From Pseudidiomarina taiwanensis (GTDB taxonomy: Bacteria; Pseudomonadota; Gammaproteobacteria; Enterobacterales; Alteromonadaceae): 64,000 bases of DNA. Below, one piece after another: positions 1-10,784 of this stretch. The position numbers were made by a program, and so were the translations under genes. Every line of letters begins with the position of its first letter. Position 1 is the first letter of the stretch. Under the pieces are notes generated by a model. It saw only the letters and a list, made by a program, of their open reading frames with translations, did not search any database and was not told where the DNA came from. The DNA is taken from assembly GCF_003987435.1 (NCBI RefSeq), contig NZ_PIQG01000002.1, forward strand, positions 124,001 to 188,000. The letters run 5' to 3'.

Positions 1-1252
1 CCACACCATCGAGTTCAGAATCGATATCCTCTTGGGTATCCACCAGCAGCAAGCATGATTGCCGCAATGCCCGTGCCGCTTCTTCAATACGCTGACAGGC
101 TTGAGCAATGGTCTCAGCCTGAGTCGCTGGCCCAAACGATAAGCGAATGGCTGACTGCGAGCGCCAATCAGGTGCACCCATGGCATCGAGGACAAAACTA
201 CGGCTTACCCCGGAGCTACACGCCGAACCAGAGCTCACCCGAATATTCGCTGCGTCAAATACATCCATGATGTCGCGGGATGAAAGTCCGCGCACCGAAA
301 AGTTCAAGGTGGTTGGTACCGAGTGCTCAAGTGAGTGGTTTAATTCAAGGCTTGGAAAAGCACGTTGTAATGCCTGCAATAATTGCTGCCGAAACTGCTC
401 AAGCGTGCTCGGATCGTGAAACCCGCCTTCCTGCGGTGCTAACAACAGCTCAAACAACCGATGTAACGCGGCAATACCGGGTAAATTTTCGGTTCCCGAG
501 CGCAATCCGCTCTCCTGCCCACCGCCGATTAACAGCGGCGTATAAGGTGCTCCCTCGCGCACATACAAGAAACCGATTCCTTTGGGGGCATAGAGCTTGT
601 GGCCTGAAAAAGGCGCATAGTCAATGCTGGTAGCATTTAGATCAAGTGCTTGTTTGCCTAACACCTGCACACAATCGACCAGCCATGGCACGGTTGGGTT
701 ATGCTCACGGATAACGCACTCAAGGGCACTAAGGTCTTGTTTTACGCCGGTCTCATTGTTCACCGCCATGGTGCAGATCATCGCTGCATCAGCAACGTGG
801 TCAGCAATAAATTGCTGGTCCAACAAACCATTTGCATCGACTGGAATTGCTTTCAGCTCGGTCTCACAACCAAGCACCTGTTGCCAGTGCGCAAGCGCCT
901 GTGGGACGGCTTTATGTTCGGTCGCTCCATACAACAACCAACGACCACTGTTTGGCTGCGATTTAGCATGGCTTAAAGCCGACAACACCGCGGTCTGGAT
1001 GCCCTCTGTAGCACCGCTCGTGAACAGTAAATGGCCTTGCTGAGCGCCAACTAATTGGCGCCCGAGTTGCCGCGTGCTTTCGAGAATATAACGCGCTTGC
1101 AAACCAGTGGTGTGAGTACTACTCGGGTTACCAAATACCGCCTCCATGACATGGGTGACGGTTGCCGCAATATCCTCGAGCACCGGAGTAGTGGCATTAC
1201 AATCGAGATAGATTTCTTCTTGTTTCGGACGAATGTGCAGCGGAGTAACCAT
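1..1252 (-). CDS. cysteine desulfurase-like PLP enzyme (3' end beyond window)
   Basis: My translation from ATG at 1252 runs open to the window edge, so the C-terminus is missing. It is a class-V aminotransferase fold of the NifS/IscS type: N-terminal YLDCNATTPV, the FTSGATEG phosphate-binding stretch, PLP lysine 219 in SGHKLYAPKG, and the sulfur-carrying cysteine 345 in SSGSACSSG. These enzymes take sulfur from L-cysteine as a persulfide for Fe-S or thiolation pathways. About 415 residues lie in the window and the frame is still open, so a C-terminal extension is possible. It follows nqrM by about 10 bases on the same strand, which suggests cotranscription with the Nqr operon. No other isc or suf gene is visible, so it is not named iscS. 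Confidence 0.88.
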   Translation of the reverse strand, partial: MVTPLHIRPKQEEIYLDCNATTPVLEDIAATVTHVMEAVFGNPSSTHTTGLQARYILESTRQLGRQLVGAQQGHLLFTSGATEGIQTAVLSALSHAKSQPNSGRWLLYGATEHKAVPQALAHWQQVLGCETELKAIPVDANGLLDQQFIADHVADAAMICTMAVNNETGVKQDLSALECVIREHNPTVPWLVDCVQVLGKQALDLNATSIDYAPFSGHKLYAPKGIGFLYVREGAPYTPLLIGGGQESGLRSGTENLPGIAALHRLFELLLAPQEGGFHDPSTLEQFRQQLLQALQRAFPSLELNHSLEHSVPTTLNFSVRGLSSRDIMDVFDAANIRVSSGSACSSGVSRSFVLDAMGAPDWRSQSAIRLSFGPATQAETIAQACQRIEEAARALRQSCLLLVDTQEDIDSELDGV

Positions 1253-1261
1253 CAAGCTTTC

Positions 1262-1477
1262 CTAACCATCAATACGATTACGTTGCCATTCCTGTTCTTT
1301 TGCCATACGCGCCTTCTTCTCATCGCACGGATCATCACAATCACAGGCTTTATCAAGGCCTAATGCCGAGATGCCGCCGCAACTGCCTTTTATTCGTTTG
1401 CCCTGCATAATGAAGCCAACAGACATGGCGAGTACAACGACTAAAAAGACTGCAAAAACTGCTAAGAATAGTTCCAT
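1262..1477 (-). CDS. nqrM: NqrM, Na+-NQR maturation protein (DUF539 family)
   Basis: This 71-residue protein has one N-terminal membrane segment (about residues 2-24) and a cysteine cluster, GSCGG then CDCDDPC, which defines the small NqrM family. NqrM is known to be needed for assembly of Na+-NQR, probably by delivering iron for the Cys4 centre between NqrD and NqrE. Its place directly after apbE at the end of the nqr operon is the usual one. Length and motif spacing are normal. Confidence 0.92.
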   Translation of the reverse strand: MELFLAVFAVFLVVVLAMSVGFIMQGKRIKGSCGGISALGLDKACDCDDPCDEKKARMAKEQEWQRNRIDG

Positions 1478-1487
1478 CGGATACCTC

Positions 1488-2537
1488 CTACTGCGTGCTA
1501 TCCGAGCCTGCTACATACTGGGTATAAGGCAAAAACGCTGAACTTACATATTCGACAAAAGCGCCATCTTCATACGCGATTAACAACACCGCAAGCTGCT
1601 TTTCTTCAGCAAAAGCTAACGCCTTTTCAGTCCCCATGACCGTCAGTGCGGTTGCGTACGCATCGGCATCGATACAAGTATCAGCGATGACCGTCACCGA
1701 AGCAAGGTTATGCTGAATCGGCTTTGCGGTGCGAGGGTCAATAATATGCGAGTAGCGCTGACCTGCACTTTCAAAATAATTCCGATAATCACCGGAAGTC
1801 GCAATCCCCGCGTCACCTGGTAATACGACCATTTGAATTGCGCGTTGTTCAACCGTTGGCTTTTCAATCGCGATTTTCCATGGCTCGCTGCCTGGCTTCA
1901 TCCCTTTGGTGCGCATCTCGCCACCTATCTCGACCAAATAGTTATAGATTTCCATTTGCTCGAGTAAACCAGCAACCCGGTCAACTGCATAGCCCTTGGC
2001 TATGGTAGATAAATCGACATAAACCTCAGGGTGAGCCTTACTGAGTTGATGGTTTTCAACCGTAAGCAATTGATAGCCAGAGTGTGCCCGTGCGGTTGCA
2101 ATCTCCGCTTCGGTAGGGACACGTTCTGGCCGGCCATTGGGGCCGAACCCCCATAAATTGACTAACGGTCCAACTGTTACATCCAACAAACCTTCGGTTT
2201 CCACCGCGACCCCGAGCGCACGGCGCACAACGAACTCAAGTGAACGTGAAATGACCACAGGTTCAGTTGAGCGCAACCGATTAAAACGTGACAATTCAGA
2301 GTCTGGGTCATAAGTCGACATCTGACTGTTGATTTGTGCCAACAATCCGTCCACGCGCTCTTTCACATGCTCTGGCGCATGCTGCGGATTCGCAGTGACA
2401 TAGCGAATGGTGTAGGTCGTCCCCATCGTCTCACCACTCACAACTTGCTGGCTCGGACTATGCGTACAGGATACGAAAAAGGCTAGCCCCATTAGGGCTA
2501 GCCAAATTTTACCAAACAACGTGAAGTGTTGTTTCAT
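1488..2537 (-). CDS. apbE: ApbE, FAD:protein FMN transferase (lipoprotein)
   Basis: The 349-residue protein has a lipoprotein signal with lipobox FVSC around residue 24, then the ApbE domain (GETMGTTYTIRY near the N-terminus, DLSTIAKGYAVD and GEMRTKG in the middle, GDYRNYF and YSHIIDPRT towards the end). ApbE uses FAD to attach FMN covalently to threonine in S/T-G-A-T sites of NqrB and NqrC, and both substrates are in this operon. It lies 6 bases after nqrF, so the genes are likely translated from one message. It should act on the periplasmic face of the inner membrane. Confidence 0.95.
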   Translation of the reverse strand: MKQHFTLFGKIWLALMGLAFFVSCTHSPSQQVVSGETMGTTYTIRYVTANPQHAPEHVKERVDGLLAQINSQMSTYDPDSELSRFNRLRSTEPVVISRSLEFVVRRALGVAVETEGLLDVTVGPLVNLWGFGPNGRPERVPTEAEIATARAHSGYQLLTVENHQLSKAHPEVYVDLSTIAKGYAVDRVAGLLEQMEIYNYLVEIGGEMRTKGMKPGSEPWKIAIEKPTVEQRAIQMVVLPGDAGIATSGDYRNYFESAGQRYSHIIDPRTAKPIQHNLASVTVIADTCIDADAYATALTVMGTEKALAFAEEKQLAVLLIAYEDGAFVEYVSSAFLPYTQYVAGSDSTQ

Positions 2538-2543
2538 TGGGTT

Positions 2544-3785
2544 TTATCCACCAAAGTCATCCAACATGATATTTTCGTCTTCAACACCAAGGTCTTTCAA
2601 CATATTGATCACCGCGGCGTTCATCATGGGTGGTCCACACATGTAGAATTCACAATCTTCCGGCGCTTCATGGTCTTTCAGGTAGTTCTCATAAAGCACG
2701 TTGTGAATAAACCCAGTGTAACCTTCCCAATTATCTTCTGGCTGCGGATCAGAGAGTGCCACATGCCATTCGAAGTTATCATTCTCACGTTGCAACATGT
2801 CGAAATCTTCAACGTAGAACATTTCTTTCTTCGAACGCGCACCGTACCAGAAGGTGATCTTCCGATCTGTCTTAAGACGACGGAGCTGATCGAAGATATG
2901 CGAGCGCATCGGCGCCATTCCTGCACCACCACCAACGAATACCATTTCAGCATCCGTATCTTTGGCGAAGAACTCACCAAACGGTCCAGAAATCGTCACT
3001 TTATCGCCTGGCTTCAAGCTGAAGATATAAGACGACATTTTACCCGCTGGCAGGCTCAAATTGTTCGGCGGAGGTGTCGCACAACGCACGTTCAACATGA
3101 TGATGCCTTTTTCATCAGGGTAGTTCGCCATTGAGTATGCACGAATGACTTCTTCATCAACTTTTGATTCCACGTCAAGGAAGCCAAATCGCTCCCAATC
3201 GCTGCGGAATTTATCTTCCATTTCAAAGTCTTTGTATTTCACGTGATGAGGTGGCGCCTCAATCTGAATGTAACCACCGGCACGGAATGGTACTTCTTCA
3301 CCTTCTGGAAGCTGAACCACAAACTCTTTGATAAAGGTCGCAACGTTATTGTTCGATTTCACCGTACAATCCCATTTGCGGATCCCAAATACCTCTTCTG
3401 GCAGCTCGATTTTCATGTCTTGTTTAACGTTTACCTGACATGATAAACGGCAACCTTCACGCGCTTCTTTACGGTTAATGTGGTCACGCTCAGTCGGCAG
3501 AATTTCACCGCCACCCTCTTTGATCACCACTCGGCACTGACCGCATGAGCCACCGCCACCACAAGCTGACGATACAAAGATACCGGCATTTGCTAACGCT
3601 CCAAGCAACTTAGTGCCCGGTTGCGCGGTGATTTTCTTGTCTTCGTCATCATTAATTAAAATTGTCACATCACCCTGAGGTACTAATTTCGATTTTGCGA
3701 ACATGATGACCGCAACCAAAATCAATACGATCAAGATAAACATGCCTACGCCGAGACCAATGAGTACTAACTCTTGTCCTTGCAT
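2544..3785 (-). CDS. nqrF: NqrF, Na+-translocating NADH:quinone reductase subunit F
   Basis: This is the NADH-oxidising entry subunit, 413 residues. It has an N-terminal membrane helix (about 5-29), a plant-type [2Fe-2S] domain with cysteines 75, 81, 84 and 116, an FAD domain (RAYSMANYP), and an NADH domain ([17 protein letters not shown]) ending in LDDFGG. Electrons pass from NADH to FAD to 2Fe-2S and on to the membrane subunits. A clear SD (GAGAGG) precedes the ATG. Sequence and length agree closely with the Vibrio protein as I remember it. Confidence 0.97.
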   Translation of the reverse strand: MQGQELVLIGLGVGMFILIVLILVAVIMFAKSKLVPQGDVTILINDDEDKKITAQPGTKLLGALANAGIFVSSACGGGGSCGQCRVVIKEGGGEILPTERDHINRKEAREGCRLSCQVNVKQDMKIELPEEVFGIRKWDCTVKSNNNVATFIKEFVVQLPEGEEVPFRAGGYIQIEAPPHHVKYKDFEMEDKFRSDWERFGFLDVESKVDEEVIRAYSMANYPDEKGIIMLNVRCATPPPNNLSLPAGKMSSYIFSLKPGDKVTISGPFGEFFAKDTDAEMVFVGGGAGMAPMRSHIFDQLRRLKTDRKITFWYGARSKKEMFYVEDFDMLQRENDNFEWHVALSDPQPEDNWEGYTGFIHNVLYENYLKDHEAPEDCEFYMCGPPMMNAAVINMLKDLGVEDENIMLDDFGG

Positions 3786-3827
3786 CGACTTTTACCTCTC
3801 GTTATTCCGTTGTGTACTTTGCGTCAC

Positions 3828-4436
3828 TTACAGGGATACGCCCGAAAACGACATAAAGCCCAAGCCAATCAAACCAACTGACATAAACGTGACACCAAGA
3901 CCACGTAAACCGTCGGGAACATCTGCATATTTGAGCTTTTCACGCACTGCCGCGAGCGCCACAATTGCGAGTGCCCAACCGATGCCGCTACCGATACCGT
4001 AGACCACACTCTCAGTGAAGGTGTAATCACGCTCAACCATGAATGCAACACCACCGAAGATGGCACAGTTCACGGTAATTAACGGTAGGAAAATACCCAA
4101 AGCGTTGTACAAGGCTGGAACATATTTATCGAGCGTCATCTCAAGAATCTGTACCAGTGCTGCAATCACACCGATAAAGGTTAAGAAACGCAAGAAACTC
4201 AAGTCAGCATCAGGGAATCCAGCCCAAGCCAATGCGCCCGGAGCAAGGATATTGTGATAGACAATGTTATTCACTGGTACCGAGATACCCAGTACTACGA
4301 TAACTGCAACACCCAAACCAAATGCTGTCGTGACTTTCTTCGATACCGCCAAGAAAGTACACATCCCCAAGAAGAACGAGAGTGCTAAGTTCTCAACGAA
4401 AATCGATTTAATTAATAAGCTGATATAGGCTTCCAT
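3828..4436 (-). CDS. nqrE: NqrE, Na+-NQR membrane subunit E
   Basis: A 202-residue integral membrane protein with about six hydrophobic segments and the family start [20 protein letters not shown]. NqrE pairs with NqrD in inverted topology, and the pair binds an iron centre through conserved cysteines (here in GMCTF and VNCAIFGG). It begins 3 bases after the nqrD stop, so translation is probably coupled. Confidence 0.96.
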   Translation of the reverse strand: MEAYISLLIKSIFVENLALSFFLGMCTFLAVSKKVTTAFGLGVAVIVVLGISVPVNNIVYHNILAPGALAWAGFPDADLSFLRFLTFIGVIAALVQILEMTLDKYVPALYNALGIFLPLITVNCAIFGGVAFMVERDYTFTESVVYGIGSGIGWALAIVALAAVREKLKYADVPDGLRGLGVTFMSVGLIGLGFMSFSGVSL

Positions 4437-4439
4437 GAC

Positions 4440-5072
4440 TTACTCCTTCGGCTCAACTTGCTCTGGGCGGAAAGTACGAAGTACCCAAATAAAGCCGCCG
4501 ATAATAAAGAAGGCACTTGGTGGTAATACCAAGAGACCGATTGGTTGATACCAACCACCTTCTGAAGCAAGCGATAGGATCTGATAACCAAATAAGCTAC
4601 CTGAGCCAAATAACTCACGAATAAAGCCAACGACCAAAAGTACCACTGAGTAGCCTAAACCATTACCGATACCATCAAGGAATGACAAGCCCGGCGAGCT
4701 CTTCATCGCAAACGCCTCAGCACGACCCATTACGATACAGTTAGTAATAATCAAACCAACGAATACCGAGAGCTCTTTTGCAATGCTATAAGCATAAGCG
4801 CGCAAAATTTGGTCTACGACGATTACCAAGCTAGCGATAATGGTCATTTGCACAATAATCCGTACGCTTGACGGAATATGGTTACGAATGATCGAAATAA
4901 ATAAGTTTGAAAACGCCGTTACGAAGGTCAAGGCCAAACACATGACCACGGTGTTTTCCATTTTCGAGGTCACCGCAAGTGCAGAACAAATCCCTAGGAT
5001 CTGAAGTGCAATCGGGTTATTCGCAAAAATCGGTCCAAACAGAACCTCTTTCATCTCTTTTGCACTAGCCAT
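4440..5072 (-). CDS. nqrD: NqrD, Na+-NQR membrane subunit D
   Basis: A 210-residue membrane protein with about six hydrophobic segments. Conserved stretches include [18 protein letters not shown] and [16 protein letters not shown]; their cysteines match the positions known to hold iron with NqrE. The start overlaps the end of nqrC by 8 bases, typical of coupled subunits of this complex. Confidence 0.96.
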   Translation of the reverse strand: MASAKEMKEVLFGPIFANNPIALQILGICSALAVTSKMENTVVMCLALTFVTAFSNLFISIIRNHIPSSVRIIVQMTIIASLVIVVDQILRAYAYSIAKELSVFVGLIITNCIVMGRAEAFAMKSSPGLSFLDGIGNGLGYSVVLLVVGFIRELFGSGSLFGYQILSLASEGGWYQPIGLLVLPPSAFFIIGGFIWVLRTFRPEQVEPKE

Positions 5073-5856
5073 TAGAAGTTAGCTCCCCTTGCCGAATTTT
5101 ATCCAGTAACGGACCGTATGCTGCAGCGCTGAACCAATATTGGAAGGTATTCTCTACCCCGTTACTGGTTAATGTCGCACCTGACAAAGCATCGATGTCA
5201 TGAGCCGCGTCGACCGCGTTTTTGGTGACGCTAATTTTTACGTCAACCAATTGCTCACCATAGATTTGCTTGCCTTGCCAGCTTTCAACCCACTGCGGGT
5301 TCTGGATTTCGCCACCGAGACCAGGCGTTTCTGAGTGCTCGTAAAAGTTGATACCACGAATGGTATTCATGTCTGACTCAAGCGCCAACAAGCCGTACAT
5401 GGTGCCCCACAGTCCGTAGCCACGGATGAACATCACCACAGTTTCAAGCTGACCTTGGTCATCATTGATGAAATAAACTTTGGTGACATCTTCGCGCGAA
5501 CCAATTCCGGCAACGTCATTTTTCTTTTCCAACTTGGTTGAAAAAGCCGGTTTCTTCGCCGTTGAAATTGGGTCGTACTCGGTTGGGTTTGCACCATCAA
5601 CATCTGCCACAAACTCGAGTGTTTCGAGGCTAACCAAACGGGTTTCAACGCGGTCGTTGAAGACTGCAACAACATCCGTGGTCGGTTCCAACAAGCCCGC
5701 TGCGTCGAGCACGTTACGCTGCATATCTAGTGCAGCATTTTTCTTTTGAATTGGCTTTAACCCAACTGCGGCACCGGCAACGATGATGGCACAGACCAAA
5801 CATACGCCGATAACGACCGTCAGAGTTTTGCCAAGAGTTTCGTTATTCTTAGCCAT
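5065..5856 (-). CDS. nqrC: NqrC, Na+-NQR FMN-binding subunit C
   Basis: I place the start at 5856 ([12 protein letters not shown]) rather than at the longer open frame, because GGAGG lies about 10 bases upstream and the family starts there. That gives 263 residues: one N-terminal membrane helix, then a periplasmic FMN-binding domain. The covalent FMN site is Thr228 in SGATLTSNG, a substrate of ApbE. The start overlaps the 3' end of nqrB by 8 bases. Confidence 0.95.
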   Translation of the reverse strand: MAKNNETLGKTLTVVIGVCLVCAIIVAGAAVGLKPIQKKNAALDMQRNVLDAAGLLEPTTDVVAVFNDRVETRLVSLETLEFVADVDGANPTEYDPISTAKKPAFSTKLEKKNDVAGIGSREDVTKVYFINDDQGQLETVVMFIRGYGLWGTMYGLLALESDMNTIRGINFYEHSETPGLGGEIQNPQWVESWQGKQIYGEQLVDVKISVTKNAVDAAHDIDALSGATLTSNGVENTFQYWFSAAAYGPLLDKIRQGELTSNG

Positions 5857-7048
5857 TGCGTGCCAACCTCCGCTTAATATTCGCTTGCACGACAAAGTGG
5901 TCAAACAGCGGTGCAAATACGTTGGCAAATAGAATTGCTAACATAATGCCCTCTGGATAAGCTGGGTTCACAACCCGAATCAAGACAGTCATGGCACCAA
6001 TCAAGAAGCCGTAATAGAACTTGCCTTTATTCGTAAACGACGCCGATACCGGGTCGGTTGCCATAAACATCATCCCGAATGCAAAACCACCTACGACCAA
6101 GTGCCAGTACCAAGGCATCTGGAACATAGTGTTGGTATCACTACCGATGAAGTTAAACAGCGCAGAGATTGCGACCATGCCAATGAACACACCACTGACG
6201 ATGCGCCATGAGGCGATGCGGAAATAAATAAGTGCCAGACCGCCGATGAGGATCATCAAGGTCGAGACTTCTCCCATTGAACCTTGGATGTTGCCAAGGA
6301 AAGCGTTCCACCACAGTTCAGTATTCGCGAAGTAATCGGTACCCGTAGCGGCTTGACCAAGCAAGGTTGCACCTGAATAGCCATCTACTGCAGTCCACAC
6401 TCGGTCCCCAGAAATCTGAGCTGGGAAAGCGAAGTATAAGAAGGCACGACCTGTTAGCGCTGGGTTTAAGAAGTTACGGCCGGTTCCGCCAAAAATTTCT
6501 TTCCCGATAACAACCCCGAAGGTGATCCCCAAGGCAACCTGCCACAATGGAATGGTTGCAGGTAGAGTTAACGAGAACAACACTGAAGTGACAAAGAAAC
6601 CTTCGTTGACTTCGTGTTTACGAATTGAAGCGAACAGCACTTCCCAGAAACCACCGACGATAAAGGTGGTCGCGTAAACCGGTAGGAAGAAACATGCACC
6701 GTAGAACATTTTCCCGGCCCAACCTGCGTTGGCAAGGTCACCGCCGAGAGCTTGGAACAAGCCGACTTGCCAAATATCAGCCAACTGGAAACCACCAGCT
6801 AAGGCAATAGAAGCTTGGTTACCAATGTTGTACATGCCCCAGAACATGGCTGGGAAGGTCATCATCCATACCAAAATCATGATCCGCTTCAAATCAACAT
6901 TGTCGCGAACATGGGTCATTTTTTGCGTGACTTTACCTGGGGTATACAAAATAGTGGCGACCGCTTCGTAAAGCGCATACCACTTTTCATATTTACCGCC
7001 TTTTTCAAAGTCGGGCTCGATACGCTCGAGATAATTCTTCAAACTCAT
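5849..7048 (-). CDS. nqrB: NqrB, Na+-NQR main membrane subunit B
   Basis: A 399-residue polytopic protein with around ten hydrophobic segments. It is the principal sodium-channel and quinone-binding subunit and carries a second covalent FMN: the flavinylation site is Thr228 in GYSGATLLG. The cytoplasmic N-terminal part ([24 protein letters not shown]) is typical. It starts 3 bases after nqrA ends. Confidence 0.97.
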   Translation of the reverse strand: MSLKNYLERIEPDFEKGGKYEKWYALYEAVATILYTPGKVTQKMTHVRDNVDLKRIMILVWMMTFPAMFWGMYNIGNQASIALAGGFQLADIWQVGLFQALGGDLANAGWAGKMFYGACFFLPVYATTFIVGGFWEVLFASIRKHEVNEGFFVTSVLFSLTLPATIPLWQVALGITFGVVIGKEIFGGTGRNFLNPALTGRAFLYFAFPAQISGDRVWTAVDGYSGATLLGQAATGTDYFANTELWWNAFLGNIQGSMGEVSTLMILIGGLALIYFRIASWRIVSGVFIGMVAISALFNFIGSDTNTMFQMPWYWHLVVGGFAFGMMFMATDPVSASFTNKGKFYYGFLIGAMTVLIRVVNPAYPEGIMLAILFANVFAPLFDHFVVQANIKRRLARNG

Positions 7049-7051
7049 GGC

Positions 7052-8392
7052 TTAGCCCTCTTTCTCGATCATCGTCAACATCTCGCGCAGCACAGGGCCG
7101 TACTCATACTTGCCCGGGCAAACATAGGTACAAAGCGCAAGATCTTCCTCGTCAAGCTCCAATAGACCAAGCTTCTGAGCTTGCTCTGAATCGCCCGACA
7201 AGATGTCGCGTAACAAAATAGTTGGCAGAATATCCAACGGCATGACGCGCTCATAGTTGCCAATTGGCACCATGGCACGGTCAGATCCATTGGTTGAGGT
7301 GGTCATATCGTACGTCTTCTTCGGGCTCAAGTGGCCTGCAAACGCACGCGTAACTGAGTGCTGGTTCACACCCGGTTTGATCCAACCAAAAAACTCCTTG
7401 AAATCCCCTTCAAGGAGCACGCTTACTTGCGTGTGGAAGCGGCCAAGCCACTGATGCGCATCGTCAACACGGTGTCCATTCAAGACTGAACCACTTACGA
7501 TCCGCTGTTTGCCTTGTTTGAGTTCGCCAGCAGTTAATTCAACCAAGTTAGCGCCCATTTCGGTACGCAGTAAACGTGGTTTTTCCACCCCTGGACCTGC
7601 TAACGCCACCACCCGCGGGCTATAAATTTCACCCGTAGTGAAGAGCTTGCCGAATGCAATCACGTCCTGGTAGCCGATATGCCATACTTGCTTGCTCGCG
7701 CTTACTGGCGACAAGAAGTGGATGTGAGTACCGACCAAGCCGGCTGGATGTGGGCCGCTAAAGCTTTCTAACTGAACCTTAGCATCACCCGTATTCACCT
7801 CCGCAGCCGCATCTTTGACCACAAAGACAGTCCCTTCGGTCAGTTGACCCAAGACTTTTAAGCCATCAACAAATGCTTGTTGTTGCTCAGCGATAATCAC
7901 GCTTGGGTCGGCTGCAAGAGGGTTAGTGTCCATTGCGTTGACAAAAATAGCCGCCGGTGTCGCATCTAATTGAGGCGAACGACTGAAGGGCCGAGTCCGC
8001 AGCGCAACCCACTGACCAGCATCGTTTAATTGCTCAACAATTTTGGCACGCTCGAGTTTGCCTAGCTCAGCGCTGTCGTAACTAGCAAACGTTTCTTGCT
8101 CGTTGCCGTCTTTTTCAATGACGACCGCTTGCAAAACCCGTTTGGCGCCACGTAATACGTCTTTAACAACGCCACTGGCAGGTGCGGTGAATTTAACCCC
8201 TGGGTTTTTCTTATCTTCGAAAAGTACTTGGCCTTTTTTCACCCGATCGCCTGCTTTCACATGCATAGTCGGACGCATACCAACATACTCTTCACCCAGT
8301 ACGGCAACGGTGTTGATGGCTTGACCATCTTCGATAGCTTGCTGGGGTGCTCCGGAAATCGGAATATCCAGCCCTTTCTTGATCGTAATCAT
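7052..8392 (-). CDS. nqrA: NqrA, Na+-NQR peripheral subunit A
   Basis: The start is set at ATG 8392 ([14 protein letters not shown]), the usual family start, giving 447 residues. A GTG four codons upstream is possible, and neither has a strong SD. NqrA is the cytoplasmic, quinone-associated subunit with a lipoyl-like N-terminal fold. Being first, it marks the operon start: nqrA-B-C-D-E-F-apbE-nqrM are all tightly packed on the minus strand. The complex couples NADH oxidation by ubiquinone to Na+ export. Confidence 0.95.
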   Translation of the reverse strand: MITIKKGLDIPISGAPQQAIEDGQAINTVAVLGEEYVGMRPTMHVKAGDRVKKGQVLFEDKKNPGVKFTAPASGVVKDVLRGAKRVLQAVVIEKDGNEQETFASYDSAELGKLERAKIVEQLNDAGQWVALRTRPFSRSPQLDATPAAIFVNAMDTNPLAADPSVIIAEQQQAFVDGLKVLGQLTEGTVFVVKDAAAEVNTGDAKVQLESFSGPHPAGLVGTHIHFLSPVSASKQVWHIGYQDVIAFGKLFTTGEIYSPRVVALAGPGVEKPRLLRTEMGANLVELTAGELKQGKQRIVSGSVLNGHRVDDAHQWLGRFHTQVSVLLEGDFKEFFGWIKPGVNQHSVTRAFAGHLSPKKTYDMTTSTNGSDRAMVPIGNYERVMPLDILPTILLRDILSGDSEQAQKLGLLELDEEDLALCTYVCPGKYEYGPVLREMLTMIEKEG

Positions 8393-8598
8393 ACGCGTTT
8401 GCACTACTCGTTAGGGAAGATTAATCTTAATCAGTGAACTCACTGAAATCCTGAAAAATCAAAAGCTTACAATGCTTTTCGACAAACATTTTGCGACCAG
8501 CACTGCAGCAAAATTTCGTACTCGTACTTTACTCGGGCGACGATTTTAACACTTTTGTCCTTGTGGTTACTACCTTCTGTGACGAAAAAATAGCAGTA
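8393..8598 (-). promoter_or_regulatory. nqr operon leader with a 7-bp inverted repeat
   Basis: About 200 bases separate nqrA from the fabV terminator. The region has a perfect inverted repeat TCAGTGA-AC-TCACTGA at 8431-8446 and, beside it, a GATTAATC palindrome (8419-8426). These lie some 30-50 bases before the nqrA start, so they could be an operator or a leader hairpin. I see no convincing -35/-10 pair. Confidence 0.35.
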
Positions 8599-8626
8599 TA
8601 AAAAACCTCGCCGTAGCGAGGTTTTT
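8599..8626 (-). terminator. Rho-independent terminator after fabV
   Basis: On the minus strand the hairpin AACCTCGC-TACG-GCGAGGTT is followed by a T-run, about 30 bases beyond the fabV stop. It also separates fabV from the nqr operon. A T-run on the other strand makes it look usable in both directions. Confidence 0.85.
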
Positions 8627-8655
8627 ACGATTTCTTATCGAACTAAGTTTAGTTA

Positions 8656-9837
8656 CTAAGACCAACTCACAACTGGATCAACATCTGCATCATAATCGAC
8701 GCCGTCGATGCCAAACCCAAATAGCTTGAGAAAGTCAGCATGGTAACCTTCATAATCGGCCAGTTGATGGAAGTTCTCTTGGGTGACCTTATCCCACAGT
8801 GCTTTCACTTTAGCCTGGGTCGCATCATTGGTTTCAAAACCATCCATACGTAGGCGATGAGCTTCGTCGAGAGTTGGTGAAGCTGCGTACAACCCCTCAG
8901 TGAACAAGCGATAAATTTGCTCGATACACCCTTCATGGGTGCCTTCTTGCTTCATCACCCCGTAGATCAGCGAAATGTACAATGGCATCACAGGAATAGC
9001 CGAACTCGCTTGCGTGACCAAGGCTTTTAACGACGAAACATAAGCCTCCAGTTGCAACTCAGCGTAGTTACTACGCAATGCCGCAGCAGCTCGGTCGAGA
9101 TCTTCTTTTGCCTTGCCAATCGTAGCGTGCCCATAAATCGGCCAAGTCAATTCTTTCCCAATATAGGTATACGCAGTAGTTTTGCAGCCCGCTGCCAACA
9201 CACCCGCTTCTGCCAACGCCGCTAACCAAAGCTCCCAATCTTCGCCGCCCATTACTTTAACCGTATTGGCGATTTCATCTTCAGTTGCTGGTTCAAGGCT
9301 AATCTCTTTCACCTCGTCGCGATCGGTATCATAGGTTTTGGTGGTATAGGCCTGCCCGACCGGTTTCAGTGTTGAACTATACACCTCACCGCTTTTAGGA
9401 TCCTTCCGCTTCGGTGACGCCAATGAATAGACGACCAAATCGACTTGCCCGAGATCAGCTTTGATGGCCTCGACGACTTGGGCTTTGATTTCGTCCGAAA
9501 AGGCATCGCCATTAATGGTTTTAGCATATAAACCCTGCGCTTTAGCCGCATCATGAAAAGCTGCGGTGTTGTACCAACCCGCGGTGCCTGTGCGCTTTTC
9601 AGTTGGCTCTTTTTCAAAGCAAACACCCAGGGTTTTGGCGCCAGCTCCAAACGCCGCAGTGATCCGTGAAGCCAAGCCATAACCGGTTGAGCAACCAATC
9701 ACTAAAACGCGCTGTGGAACTTGCTCTAAGCGCGGTTGTTGTTGGATAAAATCGATTTGTTGTTGCACATGTGCAGCACATCCGAGCGGATGAGCATTAG
9801 TACAAATAAAACCACGAATCTTGGGATGGATGACCAT
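8656..9837 (-). CDS. fabV: FabV, NADH-dependent enoyl-ACP/trans-2-enoyl-CoA reductase
   Basis: A 393-residue member of the FabV branch, which reduces enoyl-ACP in the last step of fatty acid elongation and is intrinsically tolerant of triclosan. Visible family features are the start [20 protein letters not shown], the nucleotide-binding [19 protein letters not shown], and the Tyr-x8-Lys active-site region around [20 protein letters not shown]. The gene stands alone with its own terminator. No fabI is seen, so this may be the main enoyl reductase of the cell. Confidence 0.95.
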   Translation of the reverse strand: MVIHPKIRGFICTNAHPLGCAAHVQQQIDFIQQQPRLEQVPQRVLVIGCSTGYGLASRITAAFGAGAKTLGVCFEKEPTEKRTGTAGWYNTAAFHDAAKAQGLYAKTINGDAFSDEIKAQVVEAIKADLGQVDLVVYSLASPKRKDPKSGEVYSSTLKPVGQAYTTKTYDTDRDEVKEISLEPATEDEIANTVKVMGGEDWELWLAALAEAGVLAAGCKTTAYTYIGKELTWPIYGHATIGKAKEDLDRAAAALRSNYAELQLEAYVSSLKALVTQASSAIPVMPLYISLIYGVMKQEGTHEGCIEQIYRLFTEGLYAASPTLDEAHRLRMDGFETNDATQAKVKALWDKVTQENFHQLADYEGYHADFLKLFGFGIDGVDYDADVDPVVSWS

Positions 9838-9913
9838 GTTTCTGCCTTTTCAATCGTAAAATGGTGCGGAATGATCGCTAGTTTAGCTTAGTCTTACGGT
9901 ACAACAGATCTGA

Positions 9914-10246
9914 TTAGTTTTGTGGTGAATCAAGCTTACTGCCACCTAAGCATTGCGGTGAGCTCGGAACTTGCCCAGCTTGTTGCCACTCTGTCGGGGT
10001 ATATAAATGCAAAGCAAGTGCGTGAATTGGCCCGGCATCAAGCTCATTCGCGAGTAACTTATGCACCCGACGGTGGCGCTGAAGCGCCCGCTCGCCCTCA
10101 AATACTGTACTGACCAGCGTCACCTTAAAATGCGAATCAGCACTAGCGGTACCATGCTGATCACTCTCATTCACGAGCTCAATAAAGCTTGGCGCGAAGG
10201 CCTCGATTAATTTGTCTTGCAAGCCAATAGTGAATGCCGTCGTCAT
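9914..10246 (-). CDS. bolA: BolA family protein
   Basis: A 110-residue protein with the BolA fold signature: SHFKVTLVSTVFEGERALQRHRRVHKLL followed by ELDAGPIHALALHLYTPTEW. BolA proteins work with monothiol glutaredoxins in Fe-S handling and affect envelope and stress gene expression. It sits between fabV and a small lipoprotein on the same strand, 13 bases after the latter. The C-terminal tail of about 20 residues is variable in the family. Confidence 0.9.
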   Translation of the reverse strand: MTTAFTIGLQDKLIEAFAPSFIELVNESDQHGTASADSHFKVTLVSTVFEGERALQRHRRVHKLLANELDAGPIHALALHLYTPTEWQQAGQVPSSPQCLGGSKLDSPQN

Positions 10247-10259
10247 CCCGTCGTCACTC

Positions 10260-10784
10260 CTAATTTTGATCTAACTGGCTGTAACAAACGCGCTCATCAC
10301 GGCCGATTCGAGCCATAATGTTGAAAATATTTGGGGCGCTACCGCCACGTCGATAAGCCACGCGATAAAGGCCCGAACTAAAAGTTCCCCACTGCTGCCA
10401 CAGCAGCACATCATAATCGTTGGCAAGTTCACCTAACAACTCGAGTCCTTCTTGCCGATAGTCTGGAAACGCACTGACATCACCGACTAAGCGCCAGCGA
10501 TTAAGGTCACCGCGTTCGGCTTGTAACGATTCATTATAGCGGTTGCGACAAAAACTTAATTGAATGGATTCACTACTGAGTGACCACTGGGTATTTGGTA
10601 ACTGCAGCAGGTCTAGCTTTTGTACTTGCTGCAAGGCTCGACGATTTTCAACTTCTGACACCGTTGGCTCACAACCTGCTAAGACTGCAACGAACATAAC
10701 TGCAGTTAGCGCAAGTGAGGTTTTATATTTTGATGCATGTTTTGAGAATAGTTTTGCAAAACCACGGAAGTGCGACATTGGCAC
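10260..10784 (-). CDS. putative lipoprotein of unknown function
   Basis: I do not recognise this 174-residue protein. It starts at GTG 10784, eight bases after GAGG, with an unusually long basic N-region before a hydrophobic stretch and lipobox LAGC (about residue 38). The mature part is acidic and soluble-looking and has two further cysteines (SFCRNRYN and RVCYSQ) that could form a disulfide. It is upstream of bolA on the same strand and probably shares its transcript. Confidence 0.7.
   Translation of the reverse strand: MPMSHFRGFAKLFSKHASKYKTSLALTAVMFVAVLAGCEPTVSEVENRRALQQVQKLDLLQLPNTQWSLSSESIQLSFCRNRYNESLQAERGDLNRWRLVGDVSAFPDYRQEGLELLGELANDYDVLLWQQWGTFSSGLYRVAYRRGGSAPNIFNIMARIGRDERVCYSQLDQN

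Noticed and set aside
1-1363. Plus-strand frames over the first 1.3 kb
   Set aside because: The minus-strand cysteine desulfurase with both catalytic residues explains the region; the others are shadows.
5857-5928. N-terminal extension of NqrC
   Set aside because: The extension lies inside nqrB, has no SD, and the family start with a good SD is at 5856.
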